In this document: piece after piece, positions 50,432-59,816 of the stretch | Position numbering within the stretch: the first letter of the stretch is position 1 | How the letters are laid out: the number at the start of each line of letters is the position of its first letter | DNA from: Acidobacteriota bacterium | GTDB taxonomy: Bacteria; Acidobacteriota; Blastocatellia; RBC074 | Direction: 5' to 3' | Assembly: GCA_016196035.1 (NCBI GenBank) | Contig: JACPYM010000066.1 | Location: forward strand, 1 to 64,000 | DNA: 64,000 bases | The notes under the pieces: generated by a model | Told to the model about the DNA's origin: nothing | Seen by the model: the letters and a program-made list of their open reading frames with translations, nothing else | The model's database searches: none | Translations under genes and position numbers: made by a program

Positions 50432-51859
50432 TCAGTCAGTAGCTAAGGGGACCGCCGTCATCACTTCGCGCTGCCGCGAGGTTTCGACGCTGTGCCCCAG
50501 CAGCGTGGGATATTGCCCGGTGTAACAGGCTTTGCAAAAGCGTGTGTCTTGCGGGTCGCCAACCGCGTCGAGCATGCCCTGCATGCTCAGATACGCCAGC
50601 GAATCAGCGCCCAGGTAATCACGAATCTGTTCGATGGATTGATGCGAGGCGATCAGTTCTTCGCTGGTCGGCGTGTCTACGCCGTAATAGCAAGGTGCGA
50701 CGGTGGGCGGACAACTGATGCGCATGTGCACTTCTTTCGCGCCCGCTTCGCGCACCATCTTGACGATCTTTTGCGAAGTCGTGCCGCGCACAATCGAATC
50801 GTCAATCAAGACGACGCGCTTGCCTTCGATCAGGTCGCGCACCGGATTGAGTTTGATTTTCACGCCGAAGTGGCGAATCTGGGATTGCGGTTCGATGAAG
50901 GTGCGCCCGACATAATGATTGCGCATCAGGCCGAAGCGTAACTTCAGGCCCGATTGCGAGGCGAAACCAATCGCCGCCGCCACGCCCGAATCGGGTACGG
51001 GCACGACGATGTCGGCCTCCACTGGGCTTTCGCGCGCCAGAGCCTTGCCCATCAGGTGACGGCTCTTGTTGACGCTGCGGCCGTAAACCAGCGAATCGGG
51101 CCGGGCAAAATAGACGTGTTCAAAAATGCAATGCGTGTGCGGCTTTTGCGGAAAAGGGTGGGTCGAACGCATGCCGTCGGCATCCACCACGATCATTTCG
51201 CCCGGCGCGACATCGCGCACATATTTCGCGCCGATCAAATCAAAGGCGCAGGTTTCCGAAGCAAAGACCGTCGCGCCCTCCAATTCGCCCATACACAACG
51301 GGCGGAAGCCGCGTGCATCACGAATGGCGATCAGGCTGTCGGGCGTGGTGAAGAGCATCGAATACGCGCCGTCATCGAACATCAAGGCCTCGACAATAGC
51401 TTCGGTCAAATCGCGGCGGCGCGAACGCGCGATGCGATGCAAGACGACTTCGGTGTCAGAGGTCGAAGAGAAAATCGCGCCGTCCTGTTCGAGTTGTTTG
51501 CGCGCTTCGCTGGCGTCGGGCAGGTTGCCGTTGTGGCAGAGCGCGATTTGCCCGTAGCTGCATTTGACGGCGAACGGCTGCGCTTCGTTGATGCTGACTT
51601 TGCCGGCAGTCGAATAGCGCACGTGGCCGATGGCCGCGCTGCCTTGCAAGCGTTTGAGGTTGGCTTCCTGAAAGATTTCGTTGACGTGGCCCATGCCGCG
51701 TTCGGAATAAAGCCGCACGCCATCGGTCGAAACGATCCCGGCGGATTCCTGCCCGCGATGTTGCAGGGCGTACAGTCCCAGATAAGTCAGCCGCGCGGCT
51801 TCGGAGTTCCCGAAGATCCCGAATACGCCGCACTCTTCACGAAATTTATCGAACAGCAT
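50432..51859 (-). CDS. purF: Amidophosphoribosyltransferase PurF
   Basis: 475 residues from ATG 51859; longer frames upstream are Cys-rich nonsense. The N-terminal nine residues MLFDKFREE would be cleaved to expose the nucleophile Cys of CGVFGIFG. ALQHRGQESAGI, HNGNLPDASE, DSGVAAAIGFA and the PRPP loop VVLIDDSIVRGTTSQKIV follow. Cysteines in HMRISCPP and TRFCKACYTGQYP point to the [4Fe-4S]-containing Bacillus-type enzyme. It makes phosphoribosylamine from PRPP and glutamine, the first step of purine synthesis. Confidence 0.97.
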   Translation of the reverse strand: MLFDKFREECGVFGIFGNSEAARLTYLGLYALQHRGQESAGIVSTDGVRLYSERGMGHVNEIFQEANLKRLQGSAAIGHVRYSTAGKVSINEAQPFAVKCSYGQIALCHNGNLPDASEARKQLEQDGAIFSSTSDTEVVLHRIARSRRRDLTEAIVEALMFDDGAYSMLFTTPDSLIAIRDARGFRPLCMGELEGATVFASETCAFDLIGAKYVRDVAPGEMIVVDADGMRSTHPFPQKPHTHCIFEHVYFARPDSLVYGRSVNKSRHLMGKALARESPVEADIVVPVPDSGVAAAIGFASQSGLKLRFGLMRNHYVGRTFIEPQSQIRHFGVKIKLNPVRDLIEGKRVVLIDDSIVRGTTSQKIVKMVREAGAKEVHMRISCPPTVAPCYYGVDTPTSEELIASHQSIEQIRDYLGADSLAYLSMQGMLDAVGDPQDTRFCKACYTGQYPTLLGHSVETSRQREVMTAVPLATD

Positions 51860-51951
51860 TTGCCTACTTTTGCCTACTTTTGGTTGAATGATTGCGCACG
51901 TGTTGAAGTTATGGATGAACGTTGCGTGGAGTAGAAGGCAGTATAAACAAT

Positions 51952-51991
51952 CAGCAGGCGGAGGCAAAAGGCACGCCTCAAACGCCTGCTG
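51952..51991. repeat. Inverted repeat between SDR and purF genes
   Basis: CAGCAGGCG and CGCCTGCTG (51952-51960 and 51983-51991) enclose a second small pair GAGGC/GCCTC. On the minus strand it follows the SDR stop and precedes purF, so it may terminate the SDR transcript; the following bases are ATTGTTTAT, not a clean T-run. Confidence 0.5.
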
Positions 51992-52057
51992 TTTCTCGTG
52001 CTGGGGATAGGCAGCTTTTAGGTGCAGCGCCAATGCTCAACTCAGATAGTTGTTTCC

Positions 52058-52816
<759 letters not shown>

Positions 52817-52896
52817 AGAGATGCTCCTTGAAATTGTGGTTTGAACAGCGGCGCTCACCGTAGCCGTGCGCGGAAACGCTGTCAAGCAAAGCGCGG

Positions 52897-52926
52897 TTGA
52901 CAATCTCACACGGGCTTCTTGATACT
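52897..52926 (+). promoter_or_regulatory. Candidate promoter of the aldehyde dehydrogenase gene
   Basis: TTGACA at 52897-52902 and GATACT at 52921-52926 are 18 bases apart, about 59 bases before the gene start. Confidence 0.5.
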
Positions 52927-52984
52927 GCGGCCCGGTTTCAAATCCCAAATTTCAAATCCCGTTTTGCTACGAAAAGGAGCCGCA

Positions 52985-54427
52985 ATGGAAGCCACTGCAA
53001 CGTCGCAAGTTCGCGTGCACGACAAGTTTTACATCAACGGTCGCTGGACACAGCCGCAAGGCGCCGACTTAATCGAAGTCATCAACTCCACCACCGAAGC
53101 GATCATGGGAAAAGTCCCGGAAGGCACAGCCGAAGACATCAATGCCGCTGTCGCCGCAGCCCGTACCGCGTTCGGGTCGTGGTCAAGCACACCCGTCGAG
53201 ACGCGCGCCGCCTACCTCGACCAAATCGCCGCCAAGTTGAAAGAACGCCAGGCCGGAATTGCCGCGACCATCGCCGCCGAGGTCGGTATGCCCTTGCCCA
53301 TGGCGACCGCCGTGCAAGCCGGGCTGGCGATTACTGATGTCAGCACGACTGCCAAGCTCGCGCGCGAGTTTCAATTTGAAGAGCAGGTCGGCAACGCGCT
53401 GATTGCCAAAGAACCCATCGGTGTCGTCGGCTGCATCACGCCCTGGAACTTCCCGCTGCATCAGATCACCGCCAAAGTCGCGCCCGCGCTGGCCGCCGGT
53501 TGCACGGTGGTGCTGAAACCCAGCGAAGTCGCGCCGCTGACCGCGTTCATGCTGGCCGAAATCATTGACGAAATCGGCTTGCCCGCGGGCGTTTTTAACT
53601 TGGTAACGGGTTACGGCCCGGTCGTGGGTGAAGCCCTGGCCGCGCATCCTGACGTGGATATGATTTCCTTCACCGGTTCAACGCACGCGGGCAAGCGTGT
53701 CAGCGAACTGGCCGCGCAAACGGTCAAACGCGTCGCGCTCGAACTGGGCGGCAAGTCGGCCAACATCATTCTCGACGACGCCGATTTTGAACGCGCAGTC
53801 GCGAGCGGCGTCGGCAATTGCTATTTCAATTCGGGCCAAACCTGTTCGGCGCTGACACGCATGTTAGTGCCCAAGTCGCGCTACGACGAAGCCGTCGCCA
53901 TCGCCAAACGTGCGGCTGAGAAATTCACCGTCGGCGACCCGCTCGGCGGCGCGGCCAAACTCGGCCCGCTGGTCTCGGCCACGCAGCGCGACCGCGTGGT
54001 GGGCTACATTGAAAAGGGGATTGCCGAGGGCGCGACGCTCGTGGCGGGCGGGCCGGAAAAGCCGGAAGGCTTGGAACCCGGCTTCTTTGTGCGCCCGACC
54101 GTCTTCGCCAACGTGGACAACCAGATGACCATCGCGCAGGAAGAAATCTTCGGCCCGGTGCTCTCGCTGATTGCTTACGAAGACGAAGACGACGCGGTGC
54201 GCCTCGCCAACGACACGGTTTACGGCCTATCGGGCGGCGTTTGGTCGGGCGATCCCGAACGCGCCAAACGCGTCGCGCGCCGCTTGCGTACCGGGCAGGT
54301 CGAAATCAATGGCGGCAGGTTCAATCCGCTGGCGCCCTTTGGCGGGTACAAGCAATCGGGCAATGGGCGTGAGTTAGGCAAGTTCGGGTTGGAAGAGTTT
54401 TTGGAAGTGAAGGCGATGTTACTTTAA
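52985..54427 (+). CDS. NAD(P)-dependent aldehyde dehydrogenase
   Basis: 480 residues from ATG 52985, preceded by [55 protein letters not shown], the general base [11 protein letters not shown] and the nucleophile Cys in [14 protein letters not shown] are in place, as is the late [15 protein letters not shown]. It oxidises an aldehyde to the acid in the cytosol. The aldehyde cannot be named. The divergent SDR could feed it in an alcohol-to-acid route, which is only a suggestion. Confidence 0.94.
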   Translation: MEATATSQVRVHDKFYINGRWTQPQGADLIEVINSTTEAIMGKVPEGTAEDINAAVAAARTAFGSWSSTPVETRAAYLDQIAAKLKERQAGIAATIAAEVGMPLPMATAVQAGLAITDVSTTAKLAREFQFEEQVGNALIAKEPIGVVGCITPWNFPLHQITAKVAPALAAGCTVVLKPSEVAPLTAFMLAEIIDEIGLPAGVFNLVTGYGPVVGEALAAHPDVDMISFTGSTHAGKRVSELAAQTVKRVALELGGKSANIILDDADFERAVASGVGNCYFNSGQTCSALTRMLVPKSRYDEAVAIAKRAAEKFTVGDPLGGAAKLGPLVSATQRDRVVGYIEKGIAEGATLVAGGPEKPEGLEPGFFVRPTVFANVDNQMTIAQEEIFGPVLSLIAYEDEDDAVRLANDTVYGLSGGVWSGDPERAKRVARRLRTGQVEINGGRFNPLAPFGGYKQSGNGRELGKFGLEEFLEVKAMLL

Positions 54428-55003
54428 CGGCCAACCTCGCCAGTAACGATTTCTCAGCGCCGTGATGATCTTTCGCGGGGCTGTTACTCTCAGCTAATCC
54501 TTTGGCAATTGTGTAGCCGAAAAAATTCTCAGTCAATTCTGCATGGTCGCCTGTAATGGCTGACATTCTTATCCCTAACCAGCCTTTTCCTTTAAGGCAG
54601 TAACAACGTGATGCAATCAAGCGGAAGGATTTCTTGCTTCATTCATCGTGTATTCACGTTGCTTTGCTAACTTATCTACGCCAGCAACAGCACGGTGCGG
54701 AATCGCTGCCGCATCCTGCGCTCTGATGGTTGGCGCCTATAGTGTCACGGTGCAGTTCTCCCGGTTCGATTCAACTACTCCGCGACCATCTTTTCTTTTT
54801 GCTTATGTAAATAAGCCTCGGGCGATGTGCGCCTGACAGTGCGGCTTATGTCGCTGTCTACACGGTCAGCGATGACCCAAGCTATAAGGTGAGGTGTGTC
54901 CAGAGGGTGTTGACCGGAAAGAGCGGCGCCATTCTTTTAACTGACGATGAAGAATTCATTGATACGAATGCTGGCATGGTTTGTTAGCTGAGGAGAAGTA
55001 CGT
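54428..55003. other. 576-bp stretch without a supported gene
   Basis: A 62-codon frame at 54648-54836 has no ribosome site or recognisable sequence. An open stretch ending at about 54989 reads AAYVAVYTVSDDPSYKVRC and GAILLTDDEEFIDTNAG, which looks more protein-like and could be the tail of a lost gene. AGGAG shortly before 55004 belongs to the next gene. Confidence 0.5.
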
Positions 55004-56875
55004 ATGAAAACACGGTTTCTTTTGATGATTGCCTGGTTGCTCCTGGCAGTTCCGGCGTTTGCGGCGACTACCTATACCTATAACGGCCCCGCTTTTACCA
55101 GCGGAACCGATCACGTCTCGGTGAGTTTTACGGTGAATGCGCCGTTGGCTCCCTCAACCAGTTACTTGTCGCTTACCGCTGCGGGAGTAACAAGCAGCTC
55201 TGTTTCAGTTGTCGGCCCCGGCGGCGTTTTAACTGGATTCGTTCTGCCAGTAACTACTTTTCAGATACACACGGATGCGGCGGGTAACATAGATTCCTGG
55301 TTTATCTTTGGCGGTAAAAATACCTTGACCGGGGTGGCGCCAACTTCCACGGGAACTGATTGGCAGGCGTATACCATGAATACGATGGCGTTCATTCCGG
55401 GCACGGGGGTTCCGGGCGTCAACCAATCCTCGCTGGTCACGGGCCATTACAACTATGATCAAGCCACGCGCATCACGTTTTACGCTACCTGCGCGGGCGC
55501 TCCGGCGGGCTGCACGCTGGCGGGCAATGGGCAACCTTATGTAGGCGAGTACAGTGGCATCATCAACCCTGCCAACACGAGCGGTTCGTGGTGGGTCGTC
55601 ACGACGGATAATGGCTCCGGTGGCGGGCCGTTGCCGCTGGCGCTGAGCGGCACCTTGCCAGCGGGTGTAGTGGGAACGGTATATAGCGGAGCGCTCACGG
55701 CCACGGGAGGCGCCGCGCCGTATTCCTGGTCTGCCACGGGCGTTCCCAGCGGGCTGACATTCGGCGCGGATGGCTCTCTTTCCGGCATTCCTGACACGGC
55801 GGGCAGCTACACTGTGCAAGCCACGGTGACCGACAGCGTGGGTGCAACGGCAACCGCCAGCGTGCCGGTCTCCATCACCAATCCGGCCCCGGTTGCGTGT
55901 TCGGGGACGAATGCGGTGATCACGGCGTATGTCGCACGCAATCCCGGTTTCATCACGGTGAATGGCGGGTTGAATCTGCTCGATCATTTATGGACGACCA
56001 ATTTGAACCCGGGCAATACGACGTTTCTGGGCGGCTTGGTGAACTGGTACCAGACTGGTTTGATCGTGGATTACACCGGTGTTGCCGATCCGGCGGGTTG
56101 TATTCTGACGAACCTGACCGTCAAGCCGCGCGTGACGATCTCAACCACTTCCTTAGCGAATGGCACTGCGGGAGTCGCGTACTCTGCTCCGGTCTCCGTC
56201 ACTTGGGGAGTAGCTCCGTATACGACTACGATCAGCGGATTACCGGCTGGGCTGAGCTTCAACGGCGTCAATATCACGGGCGTCCCCACAATCATTGGCG
56301 TGTTCAACCTGACGATTAGTGCGGTTGATGCCGTGGGAGTTTCGACGGTAAAGAATCTGAGTTTGACGATTGTGGATCGGGCCATTGTGTTCGCTCCGGT
56401 CTTGCCGAATGCCACGGTGGGCGCGGCCTATGCGGCGACGCTTGTGGCTTCCGGAGGTTATGGCGCGTTCACCTATGCAGCCACGGGGTTGCCGCCGGGC
56501 TTGACGCTCACAGGCAGCAGCCTCAATGGCGTGCCCACGACCGCCGGGACATTTAGCGTAAGCTTGACCGCGACGGACGCAGTTGGCGTCGCCCAGTCAG
56601 TGACAACCACGTTGGTGGTCAACCCTGCGCCGCCGGGCAACTTTACGATCAAAGACGAAGGGCAGGGCAGAATCACTGCTTTGGGCGCCGGGTATCTGAT
56701 GGTTGGAACCAAGAAGTTGATTTGGAACGCCAGCACCAAGATCACTGTGAACACGCCAAGCGGCGAACTGCACGTCATTGATGGGTTCGTAAAAGTGAAT
56801 ATGCGGGTGCAGTGGAAAGGGTTGCGCGACAACGCCACCAATACCGTCTTGACCAGTCAGCTTGAGGTGAACTGA
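55004..56875 (+). CDS. Secreted protein with putative Ig repeats
   Basis: 623 residues with an AGGAG site and a clear signal peptide (FLLMIAWLLLAVPAFA). An N-terminal beta domain of about 190 residues (YNGPAFTSGTDHVSVSFTV, WFIFGGKNTLTG) is followed by one He_PIG-type Ig repeat (ALSGTLPAGVVGTVYSGAL), a spacer with NPGFITVNGGLNLLDHLW, then two more Ig repeats. It ends in a small beta domain (FTIKDEGQGRITALGAGYL). It is presumably on the cell surface; function unknown. A strong terminator follows. Confidence 0.85.
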   Translation: MKTRFLLMIAWLLLAVPAFAATTYTYNGPAFTSGTDHVSVSFTVNAPLAPSTSYLSLTAAGVTSSSVSVVGPGGVLTGFVLPVTTFQIHTDAAGNIDSWFIFGGKNTLTGVAPTSTGTDWQAYTMNTMAFIPGTGVPGVNQSSLVTGHYNYDQATRITFYATCAGAPAGCTLAGNGQPYVGEYSGIINPANTSGSWWVVTTDNGSGGGPLPLALSGTLPAGVVGTVYSGALTATGGAAPYSWSATGVPSGLTFGADGSLSGIPDTAGSYTVQATVTDSVGATATASVPVSITNPAPVACSGTNAVITAYVARNPGFITVNGGLNLLDHLWTTNLNPGNTTFLGGLVNWYQTGLIVDYTGVADPAGCILTNLTVKPRVTISTTSLANGTAGVAYSAPVSVTWGVAPYTTTISGLPAGLSFNGVNITGVPTIIGVFNLTISAVDAVGVSTVKNLSLTIVDRAIVFAPVLPNATVGAAYAATLVASGGYGAFTYAATGLPPGLTLTGSSLNGVPTTAGTFSVSLTATDAVGVAQSVTTTLVVNPAPPGNFTIKDEGQGRITALGAGYLMVGTKKLIWNASTKITVNTPSGELHVIDGFVKVNMRVQWKGLRDNATNTVLTSQLEVN

Positions 56876-56900
56876 TCCTCCATTTTAAGGCGTGATTGAA

Positions 56901-56926
56901 CAGAGGGGCCTTTCGAGGCCCCTCTG
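56901..56926 (+). terminator. Rho-independent-type terminator
   Basis: CAGAGGGGCC, a six-base TTTCGA loop, then GGCCCCTCTG: a perfect 10-bp G+C-rich stem 25 bases after the Ig-repeat gene. The following GCCTTTC is only weakly T-rich. Confidence 0.75.
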
Positions 56927-56952
56927 CCTTTCAGTCGGCTCACCTAAGATTT

Positions 56953-57085
56953 CAGGACTTACGCAAAACGCGCGCGCGATAGCCACAGAGGCACGGAGAC
57001 ACAGAGCTTTGTTACAGTTCTGCCGGAGATCGCGGTCTTCCTCTGTGTCTCCGTGCCTCTGTGGCAAATCTTTGCGTAAGTCCTG
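56953..57085. repeat. Compound palindrome with CACAGAGGCACGGAGACACAG arms
   Basis: The outer 15-bp arms 56953-56967 and 57071-57085 (CAGGACTTACGCAAA) are exact, and the inner 24-bp arms 56983-57006 and 57041-57064 are also exact. The two stems stack in a long hairpin. I recall the inner motif as a recurring intergenic sequence in other soil bacteria. Confidence 0.85.
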
Positions 57086-57235
57086 GATTTTAAGCCCTAC
57101 CGAAAAATTCGGCCCTGGCACTCCTCCAAGCCTTACCTCCCTGCAACTGAAGACCTAAACCGAAAAGCAAAAGTTCGGGTGAACATGGGGTAGTGTCCTA
57201 TGCTTGTGTGGTTGGCTGAAAACATGAACTGCTGT

Positions 57236-57305
57236 CCGCGAAGCCACACGAAAAGCACACGAAGTTAGGCCCAACTCTTCGTGGCTGCTTCGTGTGGCTT
57301 CGCGG
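57236..57305. repeat. Palindrome with 17-bp perfect arms
   Basis: CCGCGAAGCCACACGAA (57236-57252) and its exact complement (57289-57305) flank a 36-base centre that also has AGCACACGAAG/CTTCGTG-type partial symmetry. It shares the CACACGAA word with the element at 32521-32782. It lies 55 bases before the glycosyltransferase start. Confidence 0.8.
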
Positions 57306-57359
57306 ATGAGCTTTTCGGCGAATGCAAAATTCACAGGCACAAGCTAAGATACCGGCCCT

Positions 57360-59654
57360 ATGCAAGATTCGCCGAGTAATCGTCCTGTAAGCCAGCCCTC
57401 GCCTTTGCGCTTCAACTCCGATTTCACCATTGCCGCTTTACTGACGCTGCTCTGCGCGGTCACGCGCTGGCTGGCGCGGCCCGCGTCGTGGTGGGAATGG
57501 GATGAAATCCTGTTCGGGCGGGCGCTGCGTCATTTCGATGTGACCAAACACGCGCCGCATCCGCCGGGCTTTCCGGTCTTCGTGGTCATGGGCAAGCTGG
57601 CGAATTGGTTGCTGCACGATGAATTCCGCGCACTGGTGGCGGTCAATTTCCTCTTCGCCAGTTTGCTGGCCGCCGCGCTGTTCTATTTGTACCGCGAGAT
57701 TTTTGAAGATCGGCGCATTGCCGTGGTCGGTGCGTTGCTGTGCTGCTTCTTTCCGAACGTGTGGGTTTACAGTTGCGCGCCGCGCAGCGATACGCCGGCC
57801 TTGGTGTTGGGTTTGATCGCGTTGACGCTGGTGTTGCGCGGGCGCGTGTCGCGGCGGGCCTTGCTCGCCGGTTGCGCGTTGCTGGGCGTGGCGCTGGGCG
57901 TGCGCGTGACGCTGGCGGCGGTGCTGGGAACCGTGACGGCGTTGGTCTGGTTGGGTTGGTTGCGGCGGCGCGAGTGGCGCTTGGCGGTGTGGTGCGTGGT
58001 GTTGGTCGTGTTAGGCATTGTGAGTTGGTATGTGCCAATGGTGTTGCTGCACGACTGGCAAGCTTACCGCGCAACAGTCGCGGGGCACGGCCACTTCTTG
58101 CTATTCGACGATTCGTTCTTGAGTCCGGGGATCAATGGCTGGTGGTCGCGGCGGTTACAACGTTTCTTTGTGGATTTGTGGGGCGACGCCTGGATTGCGT
58201 GGACGGTTTACGGACTCTCAGCCTTGGGTTTGATCGTGCTGGCGGCGCGCAAACGCTGGGCGGCGCTGGGCTGGTTGCTGGCGGCGTTTGTGCCGTATCT
58301 GCTCTTCACGTTTTTGCTCAACAACCCGATGCAGCCGGTCTTTTATGCGATGCCGTTTCAGCCGCTGTTTGCCGGGCTGATGGCCGCCGGATTGGTGTTG
58401 CTATCCGAACGCGTCTTTGCGCCGCAACGCTTCCCGCGCTTGCAATATGCGGGCGTCGCGCTGGCGATTGGCTTGACGCTGGGCCTGGGCGAATGGGGGT
58501 GGTGGCCCGTCAAGATGATTCATCGCGAACCCAGCCCGGTCTTTCGCGCCATCACGGATTTGCGTGCGCGGCTCGCTCCGCAACGCGATGAATTGCGCAA
58601 CGAAATCCTGTATGACCCGCACGTCAACTTCCTCATGCCTGAATACAAAACGCAGACGCAGGAAACGGTCACCTTGCCCGAACCCAACCTGCTCAATCCG
58701 GCTTATCAAACCGGACGCACCTTTGCCTTGACGCAAGGGCCGCTGCCTTTCGGCAACAGCGCGCTCTATCAATGGAACGCCGCGCGCGGACGCAAGCGCG
58801 TCACGAAGATGAGCCTTGAGCGCTATCTGAAACTTTACCTGACCGAGATTACTTCGTTTTGGCAAACGAACTATCTGGACGGCTGGTACGGCGTCGAAAA
58901 TGATGGCGCGAATTTCTGGCGTTGGATGGGACGGCGCGCGCAGGTGGCGCTGTTTAACGAAGCCGACACCATGCAATTGTCTGTGCGCGGGGACATCGTT
59001 GCCTTGCGCGACGGTAGCCATCCGACCCTGACGCTGCGGCTGGATGGCCGCGAGGTCGCGCGCTTCAAACCGCAACACGAGGCCTTTGAACAAACGCTCA
59101 CTGTGCCCACTGAGGCGGGCCGTTTCTGGTCTGTGCTGACGCTCGAAGTTGATCCCATCGTCACGCCGAAGGGCTTGGGCCTGAGCAACGATGAACGCGA
59201 ATTGGGCTTGCGTTGTTACGAAGTCAAATGGGCGCCGCTCCCGCAAGCTCCACGACAGCCGCTCACGGCCAATCAGTTTATCGGTGAAGGCTGGGACGAG
59301 ATCGAAGCCGATGGCGGCCTCTATTGGCGTTGGATGGCGGAGCGCGGCGTCATCAAGCTGCCGCCCCTGGCCAGCGACGGCAAACTTGAAATCGAACTGC
59401 ACGCCGCTAAACCGGATGGAGGTCAGCCGTCCAGGCTCACTCTCACACTCAGCGGACAGGTGTTGGAAAGCTTCACGCCGCCATCAGACAAGGTGCTGAA
59501 GACCTATCGCGTGCCGCTGTCATTGCACCAAAATCGTCCCAGCGCATTGGTGTTCACTACCGATCAAGTTGTGGAAAAGGATGGGCGGCGCTTTGGCATT
59601 CAAGTGTTTCGGATCAACTGGAAACCGGATGATGGGAAGCCGGTGACGCCTTAG
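57360..59654 (+). CDS. GT-C membrane glycosyltransferase with two C-terminal beta domains
   Basis: 764 residues. The first 400 hold about ten membrane helices of the GT39/ArnT-like fold. The first outside loop has WWEWDEILFGRAL with the acidic Asp/Glu pair used as the catalytic base, and HAPHPPGFPVF follows. A soluble part covers residues about 405-764. Two copies of a domain with the repeated opening GWYGVENDGANFWRWMGRR and GWDEIEADGGLYWRWMAER are clear. The same opening recurs near the C-terminus of the 59817-64000 protein. It would move a sugar from a lipid carrier to an acceptor outside the inner membrane; substrates unknown. Confidence 0.8.
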   Translation: MQDSPSNRPVSQPSPLRFNSDFTIAALLTLLCAVTRWLARPASWWEWDEILFGRALRHFDVTKHAPHPPGFPVFVVMGKLANWLLHDEFRALVAVNFLFASLLAAALFYLYREIFEDRRIAVVGALLCCFFPNVWVYSCAPRSDTPALVLGLIALTLVLRGRVSRRALLAGCALLGVALGVRVTLAAVLGTVTALVWLGWLRRREWRLAVWCVVLVVLGIVSWYVPMVLLHDWQAYRATVAGHGHFLLFDDSFLSPGINGWWSRRLQRFFVDLWGDAWIAWTVYGLSALGLIVLAARKRWAALGWLLAAFVPYLLFTFLLNNPMQPVFYAMPFQPLFAGLMAAGLVLLSERVFAPQRFPRLQYAGVALAIGLTLGLGEWGWWPVKMIHREPSPVFRAITDLRARLAPQRDELRNEILYDPHVNFLMPEYKTQTQETVTLPEPNLLNPAYQTGRTFALTQGPLPFGNSALYQWNAARGRKRVTKMSLERYLKLYLTEITSFWQTNYLDGWYGVENDGANFWRWMGRRAQVALFNEADTMQLSVRGDIVALRDGSHPTLTLRLDGREVARFKPQHEAFEQTLTVPTEAGRFWSVLTLEVDPIVTPKGLGLSNDERELGLRCYEVKWAPLPQAPRQPLTANQFIGEGWDEIEADGGLYWRWMAERGVIKLPPLASDGKLEIELHAAKPDGGQPSRLTLTLSGQVLESFTPPSDKVLKTYRVPLSLHQNRPSALVFTTDQVVEKDGRRFGIQVFRINWKPDDGKPVTP

Positions 59655-59696
59655 CCGCTTCTTTTTTTAGACTTGTGTGTCACTCGAAAGGTCGGG

Positions 59697-59808
59697 CCAA
59701 CCTGGGTACGCAGCGCTTCCAGCGTGCAGACTTGGCCGTTGCTACAATCAAAGTCACTGTGTCTGTCCATCAGTCCTGCACGCTGGAAGCGCTGCGTACC
59801 CAGGTTGG
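59697..59808. repeat. Palindrome with 33-bp perfect arms between convergent genes
   Basis: 59697-59729 and 59776-59808 are exact inverted copies (left arm starts CCAACCTGGGTACGCAGCGC). It ends nine bases before the stop of the convergent YfhO-GT gene. Confidence 0.9.
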
Positions 59809-59816
59809 CGCGCAGT